The notes under the pieces were generated by a model that was not told the DNA's origin, made no database searches, and saw only the letters and a program-made list of their open reading frames with translations. Position numbers and translations under genes: made by a program. Positions 49,082 through 58,747 of a stretch of DNA of 64,000 bases are shown one piece after another; positions within the stretch are counted from its first letter, which is position 1, and every line of letters begins with the position of its first letter. The DNA comes from Vibrio gigantis (lineage in GTDB: Bacteria; Pseudomonadota; Gammaproteobacteria; Enterobacterales; Vibrionaceae), in assembly GCF_024347515.1 (NCBI RefSeq), contig NZ_AP025492.1:2728001-2792000 (forward strand), given 5' to 3'.

Positions 49082-50767
49082 TTATTGCTCTATCAAGAGA
49101 ATTCTTGTTTCATACGGTCGTAAGGTTACCGTGTTTGCAGAAACTGGCGACTGCTCATCAGGGTAGTTTCCTAATAACAATTGCGCTTTATCCAGTTCAA
49201 ATTCTTTAGATAACTCAACCTGACACGCCTCACCATAATAGTTGTTAATGCACAGCAAGCACTGACTATCAGTCTCGCGAGAATACGCAAATACCGATGG
49301 GTGCTCAGGCAACAAATCTTGATAACTACCATGAGTAATCACGGGCACTTCTTTGCGAAGTTCAATCAAGCTCTTGTAGAAGTAAAAAACAGAGTCTTTA
49401 TCTTCTAGCGCTTGCTCAGCATTGATCTCAGTGTAGTTATGCGCAACATCTAGCCATGGCTGTGATTTTGAAAAACCGGCATTCGCTTCACTATTCCACT
49501 GCATCGGCGTGCGAGAGTTATCTCGAGATTTCTGCGCCAAAATCGCCATCATATCTTGATGCGCCACACCATCACGGTTCACCATGATGTCGTACATATT
49601 GGTACTCTCAACATCACGATACTGGCTGATCTCGGTGTAACCAGGGTTGGTCATGCCAATCTCTTCACCTTGATAGATATACGGCGTGCCTTGCATCATG
49701 TGGACAGACGCAGCCAGCATCTTGGCCGATTCAACACGATATTGCTGATCATCGCCTAAACGGCTCACGACTCTTGGTTGGTCGTGATTACACCAGAATA
49801 ATGCGCCCCAACCCTTGCCGTTCAAACCTGTTTGCCAATGGTTGAAGATCGATTTTAGCTGTAAGAAATCAAACGGTGCACTAGTCCACTTCTCACCATT
49901 GGTGTAATCCACCTTGAGGTGATGGAAATTAAACACCATCGATAACTCGCTGCTATCAATATTTGAGTACTGCTGACAGTGCTCCAGTGTTGTTGAAGAC
50001 ATCTCGCCTACTGTCACGCTACCGTATTTCTGGAATACCGCTTCGCTGATCTCTTTCAGATATTCGTGTACACGCGGGCCGTCAGTGTAAAAACGACGAC
50101 CATCACCGATATCATCATTAGGGAAATCTTGCTGTTTCGAAATCAGGTTGATTACATCCAAGCGGAAACCATCAACGCCCTTCTCAGCCCAGAAACTGAT
50201 AACGTCTTTCACTTCTTCGCGTACAACCGAGTTCTCCCAGTTAAGGTCGGCCTGCTCTTTCGCGAATAGATGTAGGAAATATTGACCAGTAGCCTCATCC
50301 ATCTCCCATGCATTACCACCGAACTTAGACTGCCAGTTGGTTGGTGCTTGACCGTTAACTGGGTCTTTCCAGATGTAGTAGTCGCGATATGGGCTGTTTT
50401 TGTCACCCAATGCCGACTGAAACCACGCATGCTCTGTTGAGGTATGGTTTACCACGATATCCATCACGATACGGATACCACGTTGGTGTGCTTCAGCAAG
50501 CAATAGGTCCAAATCTTCCATGGTGCCGAATTGCGGGTTAATCGCATAGTAATCTGAAATATCGTAGCCGTTATCGATCATTGGGGATGCGTAAACCGGG
50601 GTTAGCCAAATCGCATCGACGCTCAAATGTTTGAGGTAATCCAGTTTCGAAATGATCCCTTTGATATCGCCAGTACCTTTACTGCCACTGTCGCAGAAGC
50701 TCTTTGGGTAGATTTGATAGATGGTCGCGGTTTTCCACCAGCTTTCATCATGTTCAGTCATCGCCAT
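49082..50767 (-). CDS. treC: Alpha,alpha-phosphotrehalase (trehalose-6-phosphate hydrolase)
   Basis: 561 residues of glycoside hydrolase family 13. It splits trehalose-6-phosphate from the TreB PTS into glucose and glucose-6-phosphate. GH13 marks are IYQIYPKSFCDSG at the start, DIVVNHTS (region I), GFRLDVINLI with the nucleophile Asp (region II), VGEMS with the acid Glu (region III), and WCNHDQPR (region IV). Adjacency to treB and treR decides TreC over other alpha-glucosidases. Confidence 0.93.
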   Translation of the reverse strand: MAMTEHDESWWKTATIYQIYPKSFCDSGSKGTGDIKGIISKLDYLKHLSVDAIWLTPVYASPMIDNGYDISDYYAINPQFGTMEDLDLLLAEAHQRGIRIVMDIVVNHTSTEHAWFQSALGDKNSPYRDYYIWKDPVNGQAPTNWQSKFGGNAWEMDEATGQYFLHLFAKEQADLNWENSVVREEVKDVISFWAEKGVDGFRLDVINLISKQQDFPNDDIGDGRRFYTDGPRVHEYLKEISEAVFQKYGSVTVGEMSSTTLEHCQQYSNIDSSELSMVFNFHHLKVDYTNGEKWTSAPFDFLQLKSIFNHWQTGLNGKGWGALFWCNHDQPRVVSRLGDDQQYRVESAKMLAASVHMMQGTPYIYQGEEIGMTNPGYTEISQYRDVESTNMYDIMVNRDGVAHQDMMAILAQKSRDNSRTPMQWNSEANAGFSKSQPWLDVAHNYTEINAEQALEDKDSVFYFYKSLIELRKEVPVITHGSYQDLLPEHPSVFAYSRETDSQCLLCINNYYGEACQVELSKEFELDKAQLLLGNYPDEQSPVSANTVTLRPYETRILLIEQ

Positions 50768-50868
50768 CTATAACACTCACTTACCAGAAAATATAAAATA
50801 AAAATCACCATGCAAATCATGGTCGAATAACCGTTATAACTAAAAGAAAAAGCTATAACTAAGAGAAA

Positions 50869-50898
50869 AAGCGATGGCTCACTTTGGAGTCATCGCTT
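50869..50898 (-). terminator. treB-treC intergenic hairpin
   Basis: A 12-bp stem (AAGCGATGGCTC with GAGTCATCGCTT, one G-T pair) followed on the minus strand by TTTTTCTC. It could lower treC expression relative to treB. Confidence 0.7.
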
Positions 50899-50908
50899 AT
50901 TTAATGCA

Positions 50909-52333
50909 TTACGCGTTGACGGTTTCTAGCTCGCCTTTCATCTGTGCTCGCTTATAGAAGAACAGTGTTAACGTGACGGGTAGTACAATCGCCACCAGCA
51001 TTGCAACTAGGTAAATCGACCAATATTGAGGTTGAATCGATAGGATGCCCGGCAAGCCACCGACACCGATACCATTCGCCATCACACCTGCACTACCACA
51101 GATTGCAGCCGCTGCGGCACTGCCGATCATTGCGCTCAGCATTGGGAATTTATATTTAAGGTTGATGCCGTACATCGCAGGCTCTGTCACACCTAAGTAA
51201 GCTGATATTGCAGCTGGAACTGAGATATCTCGCTCACCTTCACGCTTACTCAAAATGATGATGCCGACAACCGCTGAAGCTTGTGCAATGTTTGATAGCG
51301 CAATCAAAGGCCAGATTGGCGTGCCGCCTAAATCTTGCATCAATTGCAGATCCACCGCGTTGGTTGTGTGGTGAATACCCGTGATAACCAAAGGTGCGTA
51401 TAGGAAGCCAAAGACCACTGAACCAAGAATCGCGAAGTCACCCGTCATTGCCGCTTTAGCCGCGAATGCCACACCATCACCTAACATACGACCGAATGGG
51501 CCAATGAAAGCGTGCGCTAGAATCACAGACAAAATGATCGATACAAATGGCACAACGACTAGGTACAAATAAGCAGGGACGATGCGCTTAAGATTGGTTT
51601 CAATGAAAGCTAAGGCCACACCCGCGAGCATCGCAGGGATCACCTGTGCTTGGTACCCAACTTTCTCAATCACAAAAAAGCCAAAGTCCCACACTTCAGG
51701 AACGGCTTTACCTATCATGTAAGCGTTCATCAGCTGCGGGGAAACCAAGGTCACACCGAGCGTGATGCCCAAAATAGGAGTTCCGCCGAGCTTCTTAACC
51801 GTCGCCCAACACACACCAACCGGTAGGAAGAAGAAAATAGCTTCGCCGATCAACCATAAGAAAGAGTGAACCGTCGCCCAGAATTGACTGATTTCAACTA
51901 GGGTTTTGCCGTCGAACATGCGAATGTCGCCAATCACATTACGGAAACCAAGAATCAAACCACCAGTAATGATGGCAGGCAGCAGTGGTACGAAAATTTC
52001 GGCTAAATGGGATATACCACGCTCAAGGAAGTTCATATTTTGACGAGCAGCCAGCTTCGCCTCATCTTTTGATGATGCCTCTTTACCTGTCTGTTCAATC
52101 AGAAGTGCGTACACTTCATCAACTTCAGTGCCAATCACAACTTGGAATTGACCTGCGTTAGTAAAGCAGCCTTTTACAAGCTTCAATTTTTCGAGTTCAG
52201 CTTTGTTTGCCTGCTCTGTATCGTTCAATACAAAGCGCAGTCGAGTCAGACAGTGGCTGACGCTTGCAATGTTTTTTTTACCACCGACTAACTCGATAAG
52301 ACGCGCAACGTCTTGCTTCGCTATCTTACTCAT
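50909..52333 (-). CDS. treB: PTS trehalose-specific EIIBC component
   Basis: 474 residues. It imports and phosphorylates trehalose. The N-terminal EIIB domain has the phosphorylated Cys28 in SVSHCLTRLRF. The EIIC membrane domain (about 110-470, about ten helices) includes GITGIHHTTNAVD-like and GVTEPAMYGINLKYKFP segments typical of the glucose/sucrose EIIC superfamily. There is no EIIA domain, so a glucose-type EIIA elsewhere must donate phosphate. Start ATG at 52333 follows GGGTGGGGTAGT. Confidence 0.95.
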   Translation of the reverse strand: MSKIAKQDVARLIELVGGKKNIASVSHCLTRLRFVLNDTEQANKAELEKLKLVKGCFTNAGQFQVVIGTEVDEVYALLIEQTGKEASSKDEAKLAARQNMNFLERGISHLAEIFVPLLPAIITGGLILGFRNVIGDIRMFDGKTLVEISQFWATVHSFLWLIGEAIFFFLPVGVCWATVKKLGGTPILGITLGVTLVSPQLMNAYMIGKAVPEVWDFGFFVIEKVGYQAQVIPAMLAGVALAFIETNLKRIVPAYLYLVVVPFVSIILSVILAHAFIGPFGRMLGDGVAFAAKAAMTGDFAILGSVVFGFLYAPLVITGIHHTTNAVDLQLMQDLGGTPIWPLIALSNIAQASAVVGIIILSKREGERDISVPAAISAYLGVTEPAMYGINLKYKFPMLSAMIGSAAAAAICGSAGVMANGIGVGGLPGILSIQPQYWSIYLVAMLVAIVLPVTLTLFFYKRAQMKGELETVNA

Positions 52334-52404
52334 ACTACCCCACCCTGGTTTCATTCAATTACTCATCTAAACCATGCAGCTATAACCACTCAGATTTAGA
52401 TTTA

Positions 52405-52418
52405 TGGGAACATTCCCA
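52405..52418 (-). promoter_or_regulatory. TreR-type operator 1 (treB side)
   Basis: TGGGAACATTCCCA, a near-perfect palindrome 72 bases upstream of treB. The same motif occurs in front of the porin gene at 58720. Confidence 0.75.
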
Positions 52419-52459
52419 ATTGCGATTATTATAATGCCTGCATGAATGATAAATTAAAA

Positions 52460-52473
52460 TGGGAACAGTCCCA
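52460..52473 (-). promoter_or_regulatory. TreR-type operator 2 (treB-treR intergenic)
   Basis: TGGGAACAGTCCCA, a second copy 55 bases from operator 1 between treB and treR. Spaced pairs of LacI-family sites often permit DNA looping. Confidence 0.7.
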
Positions 52474-52537
52474 TTAATTGAAAGAGATCACACTCTAATT
52501 TTAATCTAAGCGGTTCAATTTCGCTTAATTGAGTGGA

Positions 52538-53482
52538 TTATAGAACCGGAGATTGAGTGTGATGAGAAATATCTGAATTGCCTAAAAGCTGAGAGATCAA
52601 TAGATTAGCAGCCAGTTTACCTGCAGATTGGTAACCAGGATCAATGCTAAATACTCGTGGGAATAAAAAAGAGAGAAGATCATTACCACCAACGCCGGTG
52701 ACGACCACATCTTCACGTTGTCGCTCTTGCAGACGTTTGATCACACCAAGAGCCAATGTGTCACTAGCACAGACTATAGCTTGGGTGTTAGGTGTTAGTA
52801 CCTCATCCACCAGCTGATAAGCACTTTCGTGATGAAGTTGACCAGTACGATAGTTTGCCACCGAACCTGTGTTTTCACACCAATCGAGATAAGCCTTAAG
52901 ACGCAGTTCACCGGTTGATTTGTCGCTAGGATCAACCCCGATGAAGCCAACATCAGAGATCCCCTGATCCGACAGATGCGCTAACGCACTATTGATCACC
53001 TGTCGGTTATCATAGTTAATAGACGTTACGTTCTCGGTATCTAGAGCAATCACCACCGCTTTGTGTTCCCAAGCTTCAATTGCAGGAATGTCACAGTCAG
53101 TAAAGCCAAACACAATGATCCCATCAACGTTACGACGCTTTAGAACTTGTAGGTGCTCATTGGCTTTTTCTCTATCTAGCTGACTTTCCATGATCACGAC
53201 ATCGTAATCCGCTCGATACAACTCGGCCAGCATGGTGCTAACAGCTTTGTTTTCTGATGGAGAATCTAAACGTGAAATGATCACGCCGATGACTTTTTGA
53301 CTGCCACCGCGCATTGATTGCGCAGATTTCGAAGGCGTGTACCCAGATTCTTGAATTACTCTTTCCACCCTTTCACGGGTTTCAGGTTTCACTTTTGGAT
53401 CATTGGTCAGAACACGAGATACGGTTGACTTACCAACACCGGACAGCTTTGCAATATCAAGAATAGTGAGTTTTTTGCTCAT
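52538..53482 (-). CDS. treR: Trehalose operon repressor TreR (LacI family)
   Basis: 314 residues. The N-terminal LacI helix-turn-helix is LTILDIAKLSGVGKSTVSRV, followed by the hinge RGGSQKVIGVIISRLDSPSE. The periplasmic-binding-like sensor domain follows (60-314) and should bind trehalose-6-phosphate. It lies upstream of treB on the same strand, with two TGGGAAC operators in between. Start at 53482 (MSKKLTILD); a longer frame reaches 53536. Confidence 0.92.
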   Translation of the reverse strand: MSKKLTILDIAKLSGVGKSTVSRVLTNDPKVKPETRERVERVIQESGYTPSKSAQSMRGGSQKVIGVIISRLDSPSENKAVSTMLAELYRADYDVVIMESQLDREKANEHLQVLKRRNVDGIIVFGFTDCDIPAIEAWEHKAVVIALDTENVTSINYDNRQVINSALAHLSDQGISDVGFIGVDPSDKSTGELRLKAYLDWCENTGSVANYRTGQLHHESAYQLVDEVLTPNTQAIVCASDTLALGVIKRLQERQREDVVVTGVGGNDLLSFLFPRVFSIDPGYQSAGKLAANLLISQLLGNSDISHHTQSPVL

Positions 53483-53571
53483 AAAAAGTCTAACATTAAA
53501 AGGAAGAGAATAAAAAGTGAGGGTGGATTCCCTCACTTAACTGTTTGTAAATCTCAGAAGTTAACTATGAC

Positions 53572-53907
53572 TTACTTTCGACAATTTTTATAGACGACAC
53601 GACCAAGTTCTAGACGTGCGTTGTCACCTTTAGTGCGTAAAGTGACACTATTGATCAGTTCAGAGGTGCCATCATCTAAGATGTACTTCGTTCCTGAACC
53701 TGCCGCTATTTGAGTGAGACGATATTCATTCTCAGGCAAACGTAATACCGCTTTTTCATTACCAAGGTAAGCGACCTTAAATGAAGCGTCAGACTCACAT
53801 TGATAAGTCACAAATTGATCGTCCGATACTGCACCATCAGGCGCTGCGGATTTAGAACACCCGAATAACGCTACCGTACATAGAGATGCTATCAACAATG
53901 CTTTCAT
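53572..53907 (-). CDS. MliC family lipoprotein, C-type lysozyme inhibitor
   Basis: 111 residues. Lipobox ALFGC with cysteine 17. The mature domain shows the MliC pattern: VTYQCESDASFKVAYLG, then AAGSGTKYILDDG (the loop that enters the lysozyme active site) and RTKGDNARLELG. The terminal YKNC pairs with the first domain cysteine. It would protect peptidoglycan from host lysozyme. Confidence 0.88.
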   Translation of the reverse strand: MKALLIASLCTVALFGCSKSAAPDGAVSDDQFVTYQCESDASFKVAYLGNEKAVLRLPENEYRLTQIAAGSGTKYILDDGTSELINSVTLRTKGDNARLELGRVVYKNCRK

Positions 53908-53970
53908 ACTGCGTTCCTCATCTTTATATAGTGAACAACACTTATATCTAAGTGAAGGAGACTTAGTGTC

Positions 53971-54555
53971 TTAACCTTTTAAGAAAGCTGGCACGTCTTT
54001 AATGCTATCAAGCACAACGCTCGCCAAGGCTTCACCTTTTTCAGTTATTGGTTTGCCTGTTCTTACTAAGACTTTAGTACCAACGCCTGCTGCTTCTGCA
54101 GCCATCATGTCTTCAGCTTTATCGCCGATCATGACCGAGTTAGCCATATCAATCTTCAGAAAGTCACGAGCAGAAATGAACATACCTGGCTTTGGTTTAC
54201 GACATTCACAATCTTGCTTGTAGTCACCAATACCGTGTTCAGCGTGGTGCGGGCAGTAATAGATGCCATCAAGCTCAACGCCGTTATCAACAAAGTTCCA
54301 ATCCATCCACTGCGTCAAAGAAAGAAAACGGTCTTCACTAAACATGCCGCGAGCAATACCAGACTGGTTGGTCACTAGCACCAATAAATAACCCATATCT
54401 TTAAACGCTTTCGCCGCTTCAAACACACCGTCAATGTATTCAAAGTCATGCTCATCATGTACGTAACCGTGATCAACGTTAATCACACCATCACGATCTA
54501 AAAAAACAGCAGGTTTAGACAAAATTTTGTTCTCTATCAACTCTCTATTAATCAT
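53971..54555 (-). CDS. gmhB: D-glycero-beta-D-manno-heptose 1,7-bisphosphate 7-phosphatase
   Basis: 194 residues (or 183 from an internal TTG). A HAD-superfamily phosphatase in ADP-heptose synthesis for the LPS core. The HAD motif I is [16 protein letters not shown] and motif [11 protein letters not shown]. The zinc loop CPHH...CECRKPKPG is the GmhB hallmark. Motif IV is [19 protein letters not shown] at 54555 has no clear ribosome-binding site; TTG at 54522 (reading LSKPAVFLD) has AGAGA upstream and would match other family members better. Confidence 0.94.
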   Translation of the reverse strand: MINRELIENKILSKPAVFLDRDGVINVDHGYVHDEHDFEYIDGVFEAAKAFKDMGYLLVLVTNQSGIARGMFSEDRFLSLTQWMDWNFVDNGVELDGIYYCPHHAEHGIGDYKQDCECRKPKPGMFISARDFLKIDMANSVMIGDKAEDMMAAEAAGVGTKVLVRTGKPITEKGEALASVVLDSIKDVPAFLKG

Positions 54556-54640
54556 TAATTATTACACGCTTTATTTGCTTCATCACTATCTATTTAGTTT
54601 TGCGTTCGTTAACGAATTGTTTCTAGCTTAGCCATACAAT

Positions 54641-54664
54641 CGACGTTTAGCCGTCTAGACGTAA
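54641..54664 (+). promoter_or_regulatory. Three tandem MetJ boxes upstream of metN
   Basis: CGACGTTT, AGCCGTCT and AGACGTAA are three contiguous 8-bp units, 6/8, 7/8 and 6/8 matches to the met box AGACGTCT. They lie 99-122 bases upstream of metN, as expected for methionine repression by MetJ-SAM. Confidence 0.8.
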
Positions 54665-54762
54665 AAATATCTATTGACTTAGATCATAGAACACCATAGC
54701 ATCGTCTGTAAATCGAGCGAGCTATCGACATATTATTCTGTTCTACCTGCACAGGTTTCTCT

Positions 54763-55797
54763 ATGATTAAAGTGAATCAAGTCAACAAGGTTTTTTATCA
54801 AGGTACTAAAGAAATCAATGCCTTAATTGATATCAACCTCCACATTCCTCAAGGTCAAATCTTTGGAGTCATCGGCTCTTCAGGTGCAGGCAAAAGTACC
54901 CTAATCCGCTGTGTAAATATGTTGGAAGCACCGACCTCTGGTGAAGTGATTGTTGACGGTATCGACCTAACAAAACTCAGCAAATCGGAACTTAGCGAAG
55001 CGCGCCGTAACATCGGCATGATATTCCAGCACTTCAACCTGCTGTCTTCTCGTACTGTATTTAACAATGTAGCACTGCCTTTAGAACTTGCTGGTAAAGA
55101 TAAAGCGATTATTGAAGCAAAAGTGAGTGAGTTACTTGAACTCGTTGGCTTAGCGGATAAGCGAGACACCTACCCTGCAAACCTAAGTGGCGGTCAAAAG
55201 CAGCGTGTTGCGATTGCTCGTGCACTGGCCTCTGATCCGAAAGTACTGCTGTGTGATGAAGCGACCAGCGCATTGGATCCTGCAACGACTCAATCGATTC
55301 TTGAGCTGCTACGTGAAATCAACCGCAAGCTGAACATCACTATTCTGCTTATTACGCACGAGATGGATGTAGTGAAAAGCATTTGTCACGAAGTGGCGAT
55401 CATTGGCGGTGGTGAATTGGTAGAGAAAGGCACAGTTGGTGACATCTTTGCTCACCCTAAAACTGAACTAGCGCATCAATTCATTCGTTCAACGTTGGAT
55501 CTGACGATCCCTGAAGATTACCAAGCACGCCTGCAAGAGACTCGCGTAAACAGCAGCTACCCGTTAGTACGCCTTGAGTTTACTGGCGCGACGGTTGATG
55601 CTCCGCTGATGACTCAGATTGCACGCAAATTCAATATCGATGTCAGCATCCTAAGCTCTGACCTTGATTACGCCGGCGGCGTGAAGTTCGGCATGATGGT
55701 TGCTGAACTGTTCGGTAATGAAGCAGATGATAATGCTGCTATCCAATTCCTACGCGACAACAATGTAAAAGTAGAGGTGCTTGGTTATGTCCTTTAG
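54763..55797 (+). CDS. metN: Methionine ABC transporter ATP-binding protein
   Basis: 344 residues. Powers D/L-methionine import through MetI. Walker [10 protein letters not shown] (38-46), signature LSGGQKQR, Walker [13 protein letters not shown] and switch His in LITHEMD are all present. The C-terminal NIL domain (about 265-344) senses methionine and inhibits transport. It overlaps metI by 11 bases and is MetJ-controlled. Confidence 0.97.
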   Translation: MIKVNQVNKVFYQGTKEINALIDINLHIPQGQIFGVIGSSGAGKSTLIRCVNMLEAPTSGEVIVDGIDLTKLSKSELSEARRNIGMIFQHFNLLSSRTVFNNVALPLELAGKDKAIIEAKVSELLELVGLADKRDTYPANLSGGQKQRVAIARALASDPKVLLCDEATSALDPATTQSILELLREINRKLNITILLITHEMDVVKSICHEVAIIGGGELVEKGTVGDIFAHPKTELAHQFIRSTLDLTIPEDYQARLQETRVNSSYPLVRLEFTGATVDAPLMTQIARKFNIDVSILSSDLDYAGGVKFGMMVAELFGNEADDNAAIQFLRDNNVKVEVLGYVL

Positions 55798-56470
55798 TTT
55801 CAACGAGATTGCTGACTGGATCAGCCTTAACGGTAACCTTCTATTAGGTGCAACCGGCGAGACGCTTTACATGGTTGCAGTTGCGGGCATTGTTGGCTTT
55901 GCTGTCGGTATTCCATTAGGCGTGATTCTACACACGACTAAAAAAGGTGGCCTGTTAGAGAACACCAAAGTAAACAAGATTCTAGGTGCGATTGTGAACG
56001 TGGGTCGTTCAGTGCCTTTCTTAGTGTTGATGGTTGCGATTATCCCACTAACTAAGATGCTGATTGGTACCTTCATCGGTACAACAGCAGCGATTGTTCC
56101 ACTGACGATTGGCGCTATCCCATTCGTGGCTCGACTTATCGAGAGTGCGCTACTTGAAGTACCAACAGGTCTAGTAGAAGCGGCTCAATCAATGGGTGCA
56201 ACACCAACACAAATCATCAATAAGGTTCTGCTTCCTGAAGCACTACCGACTATTATCAACTCAGTAACGATTACGCTAGTGACACTTGTGAGCTACTCAG
56301 CAATGGCGGGCACGGTTGGTGGCGGTGGTCTAGGTGATGTCGCGATTCGTTACGGATTCCACCGTTACGATGTGACCATCATGGCTGTAACGGTAGTGAT
56401 GTTGATTGTGCTTGTACAAATTATTCAATCAATCGGTGATTCCTTAGTTCGCCGCGTTGACCACAGATAA
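55787..56470 (+). CDS. metI: Methionine ABC transporter permease
   Basis: 227 residues with five membrane helices. The EAA loop ([21 protein letters not shown]) contacts MetN. Start ATG at 55787 overlaps the end of metN and has GAGGTG upstream; the TTG at 55781 is an alternative. Confidence 0.96.
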   Translation: MSFSFNEIADWISLNGNLLLGATGETLYMVAVAGIVGFAVGIPLGVILHTTKKGGLLENTKVNKILGAIVNVGRSVPFLVLMVAIIPLTKMLIGTFIGTTAAIVPLTIGAIPFVARLIESALLEVPTGLVEAAQSMGATPTQIINKVLLPEALPTIINSVTITLVTLVSYSAMAGTVGGGGLGDVAIRYGFHRYDVTIMAVTVVMLIVLVQIIQSIGDSLVRRVDHR

Positions 56471-56551
56471 AGACTCAGCGTTAAAACGCAAACTCTCTAA
56501 GACAAGAGTCGTCTGAACCAAATTAAATAGATTTATTAAAAGGAGATTATT

Positions 56552-57361
56552 ATGAAATTTAGCCTTAAAGGTTTACTTACTATCGCAGCAGCGGCATCAG
56601 CGCTAGTACTAGCAGGTTGTGGTGATAAAGAAGTTGATACTTCTAAAGTAAAAGTTGGCGTAATGGCAGGTGCTGAAGCGCAGGTTGCTGAAGTTGCAGC
56701 GAAAGTAGCAAAAGAGCAGTACGGCCTAGACGTTGAACTGGTTACTTTTACGGATTACGTAACGCCAAACGCGGCACTGGATGATGGCTCTATCGACATC
56801 AATGCATTCCAACACGCACCGTACCTAGATCAGCAAGTGGCTGACCGTGGTTACAAACTGACTATCGCTGGTAACACGTTTGTTTACCCTATCGCTGGTT
56901 ACTCTAAAGAAGTGAAATCTGTCGACGAAATCCAAGACGGTGCTCGTATTGCGGTACCAAACGATCCAACAAACCTAGGTCGTTCTCTACTGCTTCTTGA
57001 GCAACAAGGTCTTCTTGAGCTTCGTGAAGGTGCTGGTCTTCTAGCAACAGTTCGTGACATCGTTAAGAACCCTAAAAACCTAACGATTGTTGAACTAGAC
57101 GCAGCACAACTGCCACGTTCTCTTGATGATGTAACGCTTTCTATCATCAACACAACTTACGCAAGCTCTATCAACCTGACTCCACAAAAAGATGGCGTAT
57201 TCGTTGAAGACAAAGATTCTCCTTACGTAAACCTAATCGTTTCTCGTGAAGACAACCTAAACGCTGAAAACGTACAGAACTTCGTTAAAGCTTACCAAAC
57301 CGAAGAAGTGTACAACGCAGCTTCTGATATCTTCCAAGGTGGCGTAGTTAAAGGTTGGTAA
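56552..57361 (+). CDS. metQ: Methionine-binding lipoprotein MetQ
   Basis: 269 residues. Lipobox VLAGC puts the lipid cysteine at 23. The NlpA-type binding domain includes KVGVMAGAEAQVAEVA and the ligand region ALDDGSIDINAFQHAPYLDQ. It captures methionine in the periplasm for MetNI. It ends the metNIQ operon; a terminator follows. Confidence 0.97.
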   Translation: MKFSLKGLLTIAAAASALVLAGCGDKEVDTSKVKVGVMAGAEAQVAEVAAKVAKEQYGLDVELVTFTDYVTPNAALDDGSIDINAFQHAPYLDQQVADRGYKLTIAGNTFVYPIAGYSKEVKSVDEIQDGARIAVPNDPTNLGRSLLLLEQQGLLELREGAGLLATVRDIVKNPKNLTIVELDAAQLPRSLDDVTLSIINTTYASSINLTPQKDGVFVEDKDSPYVNLIVSREDNLNAENVQNFVKAYQTEEVYNAASDIFQGGVVKGW

Positions 57362-57393
57362 TCACCTAAACTTCAGCATCGTATAGATACCCG

Positions 57394-57425
57394 AAGGGGC
57401 TGACATAACGTCAGCCCCTTTTTTA
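57394..57425 (+). terminator. Terminator after metQ
   Basis: A perfect 11-bp stem AAGGGGCTGAC/GTCAGCCCCTT with a 5-base loop and a T run. Very strong. Confidence 0.95.
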
Positions 57426-57470
57426 TTTACGGCAGTTTTTATGTACCGAATTTCGTTAGAAAAGCTCGGC

Positions 57471-58676
57471 TTACCACCAAGCTTCCACTTGCATACCGAC
57501 ACTCATTTCACTGTTCTTACCTTCACCGAAAGCATTGTCATTTTCAGCATCGTTTAGGTAAGTCGCAAAAATACGGAATTCAGGACGAGACCAAAAACCC
57601 ACTTGCGGTACCCAAGCCTGAGCGACAGTGAACTTACCACCCGCGCCGTCTTGGTTATCAATGGTTTCCACAAAGCCGCCAATTTCAAGAATGGTACGCA
57701 TACGCTTGTCCCACTTATAAAGCGGACGGATTACGGCACTGAACGACTCATCATCACTGTTATTAGCACCAACACCCGATGACGCAGCATAACGAACCGT
57801 GTGGCCAAATTCGATGTTCTCACCGATAGCAAGCACACCCCAGTTAATCAATCGGAAGCCATCGGCGTCGTTGTTGTTTGCATCACGAACGATACCCTTA
57901 CCTGTACCAAAGGTGGTCATCTGCTCGGCATAGCCAGAGTTAGCGACTTGGAGAATGGTTTTGTTGAAGCCACCAGAAAGGTTTTGATTTAAGCTTGCCG
58001 TTAACATTACGCTGTCATCCGCGTCTACCGTTTGACCTTGCTTTTCATTGGCAAAGTTCATATCAATACCGACCTCAAGATCCGCATTGTTCCACAATGG
58101 AATACCCGCATAACGTATATCAGCAATCATGGCTGTGGTTTCTTTGCCATCAAACACATCGCCTGTCACTGTATCTTGAATCAAAGCCACCGATAATTTA
58201 CCTGGGCCCATATTGATGTGTTCAACACCTGCACCAATACCGCTCACATCCCAGTAGTAGTTATCAACGATGTGTACATCATGACGTTGGTAGTAACGTT
58301 CACCCGCCCAAATACCAATGTCCTTGTCTTCAAAAAGCCCTACCGCTTGAACATTGAGCTGAACTACATCAACGCTTTTATCCGCCGCGTTCTCATCTTG
58401 GCCTTGCCAGTACGACAACATGGAATCAACTACAAATGAAACGTCGTCCTCAGCATACACCTCTTTCTTAAAGCCAAACTCGCCATACAGGTCATTCTCG
58501 TTGCCGAGTCGCCCAACTTTACTCACCTCCCACTTGCTGTTTGAGCCACCTTCATTACTCAGGCCAACGCCTCCGCGCATGTAGCCATTGAACTCTAATG
58601 GTGTGGTTTCATCAGCGTATAAATTAGGTGCAAGTAAAGCAGTAGAGAGTGCAGCAGCAATAGGTAACAGTTTCAT
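57471..58676 (-). CDS. LamB-like carbohydrate porin
   Basis: 401 residues. Signal peptide ending NLYA (cleavage after 21), then LEFNGYMRGGVGLS, the maltoporin-type first strand. Further marks are WAGERYYQRHDVHIVDNYYWDVSG, the region of the LamB greasy-slide loops, and the terminal aromatic strand VGMQVEAWW. It is an outer-membrane sugar channel. Two operators of the treB type upstream suggest that its sugar is trehalose, an inference. Length is slightly shorter than LamB. Confidence 0.87.
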   Translation of the reverse strand: MKLLPIAAALSTALLAPNLYADETTPLEFNGYMRGGVGLSNEGGSNSKWEVSKVGRLGNENDLYGEFGFKKEVYAEDDVSFVVDSMLSYWQGQDENAADKSVDVVQLNVQAVGLFEDKDIGIWAGERYYQRHDVHIVDNYYWDVSGIGAGVEHINMGPGKLSVALIQDTVTGDVFDGKETTAMIADIRYAGIPLWNNADLEVGIDMNFANEKQGQTVDADDSVMLTASLNQNLSGGFNKTILQVANSGYAEQMTTFGTGKGIVRDANNNDADGFRLINWGVLAIGENIEFGHTVRYAASSGVGANNSDDESFSAVIRPLYKWDKRMRTILEIGGFVETIDNQDGAGGKFTVAQAWVPQVGFWSRPEFRIFATYLNDAENDNAFGEGKNSEMSVGMQVEAWW

Positions 58677-58719
58677 CGTCCATTCCTTTCAGATCTAGAA
58701 TCAGGTTATTATTTATAAA

Positions 58720-58747
58720 TGGGAACATTCCCATGGGATCGATCCCA
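58720..58747 (-). promoter_or_regulatory. Tandem TreR-type operators upstream of the porin gene
   Basis: TGGGAACATTCCCA (58720-58733, identical to treB operator 1) is directly followed by the perfect palindrome TGGGATCGATCCCA (58734-58747). They lie 44-71 bases upstream of the porin start. Confidence 0.75.
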
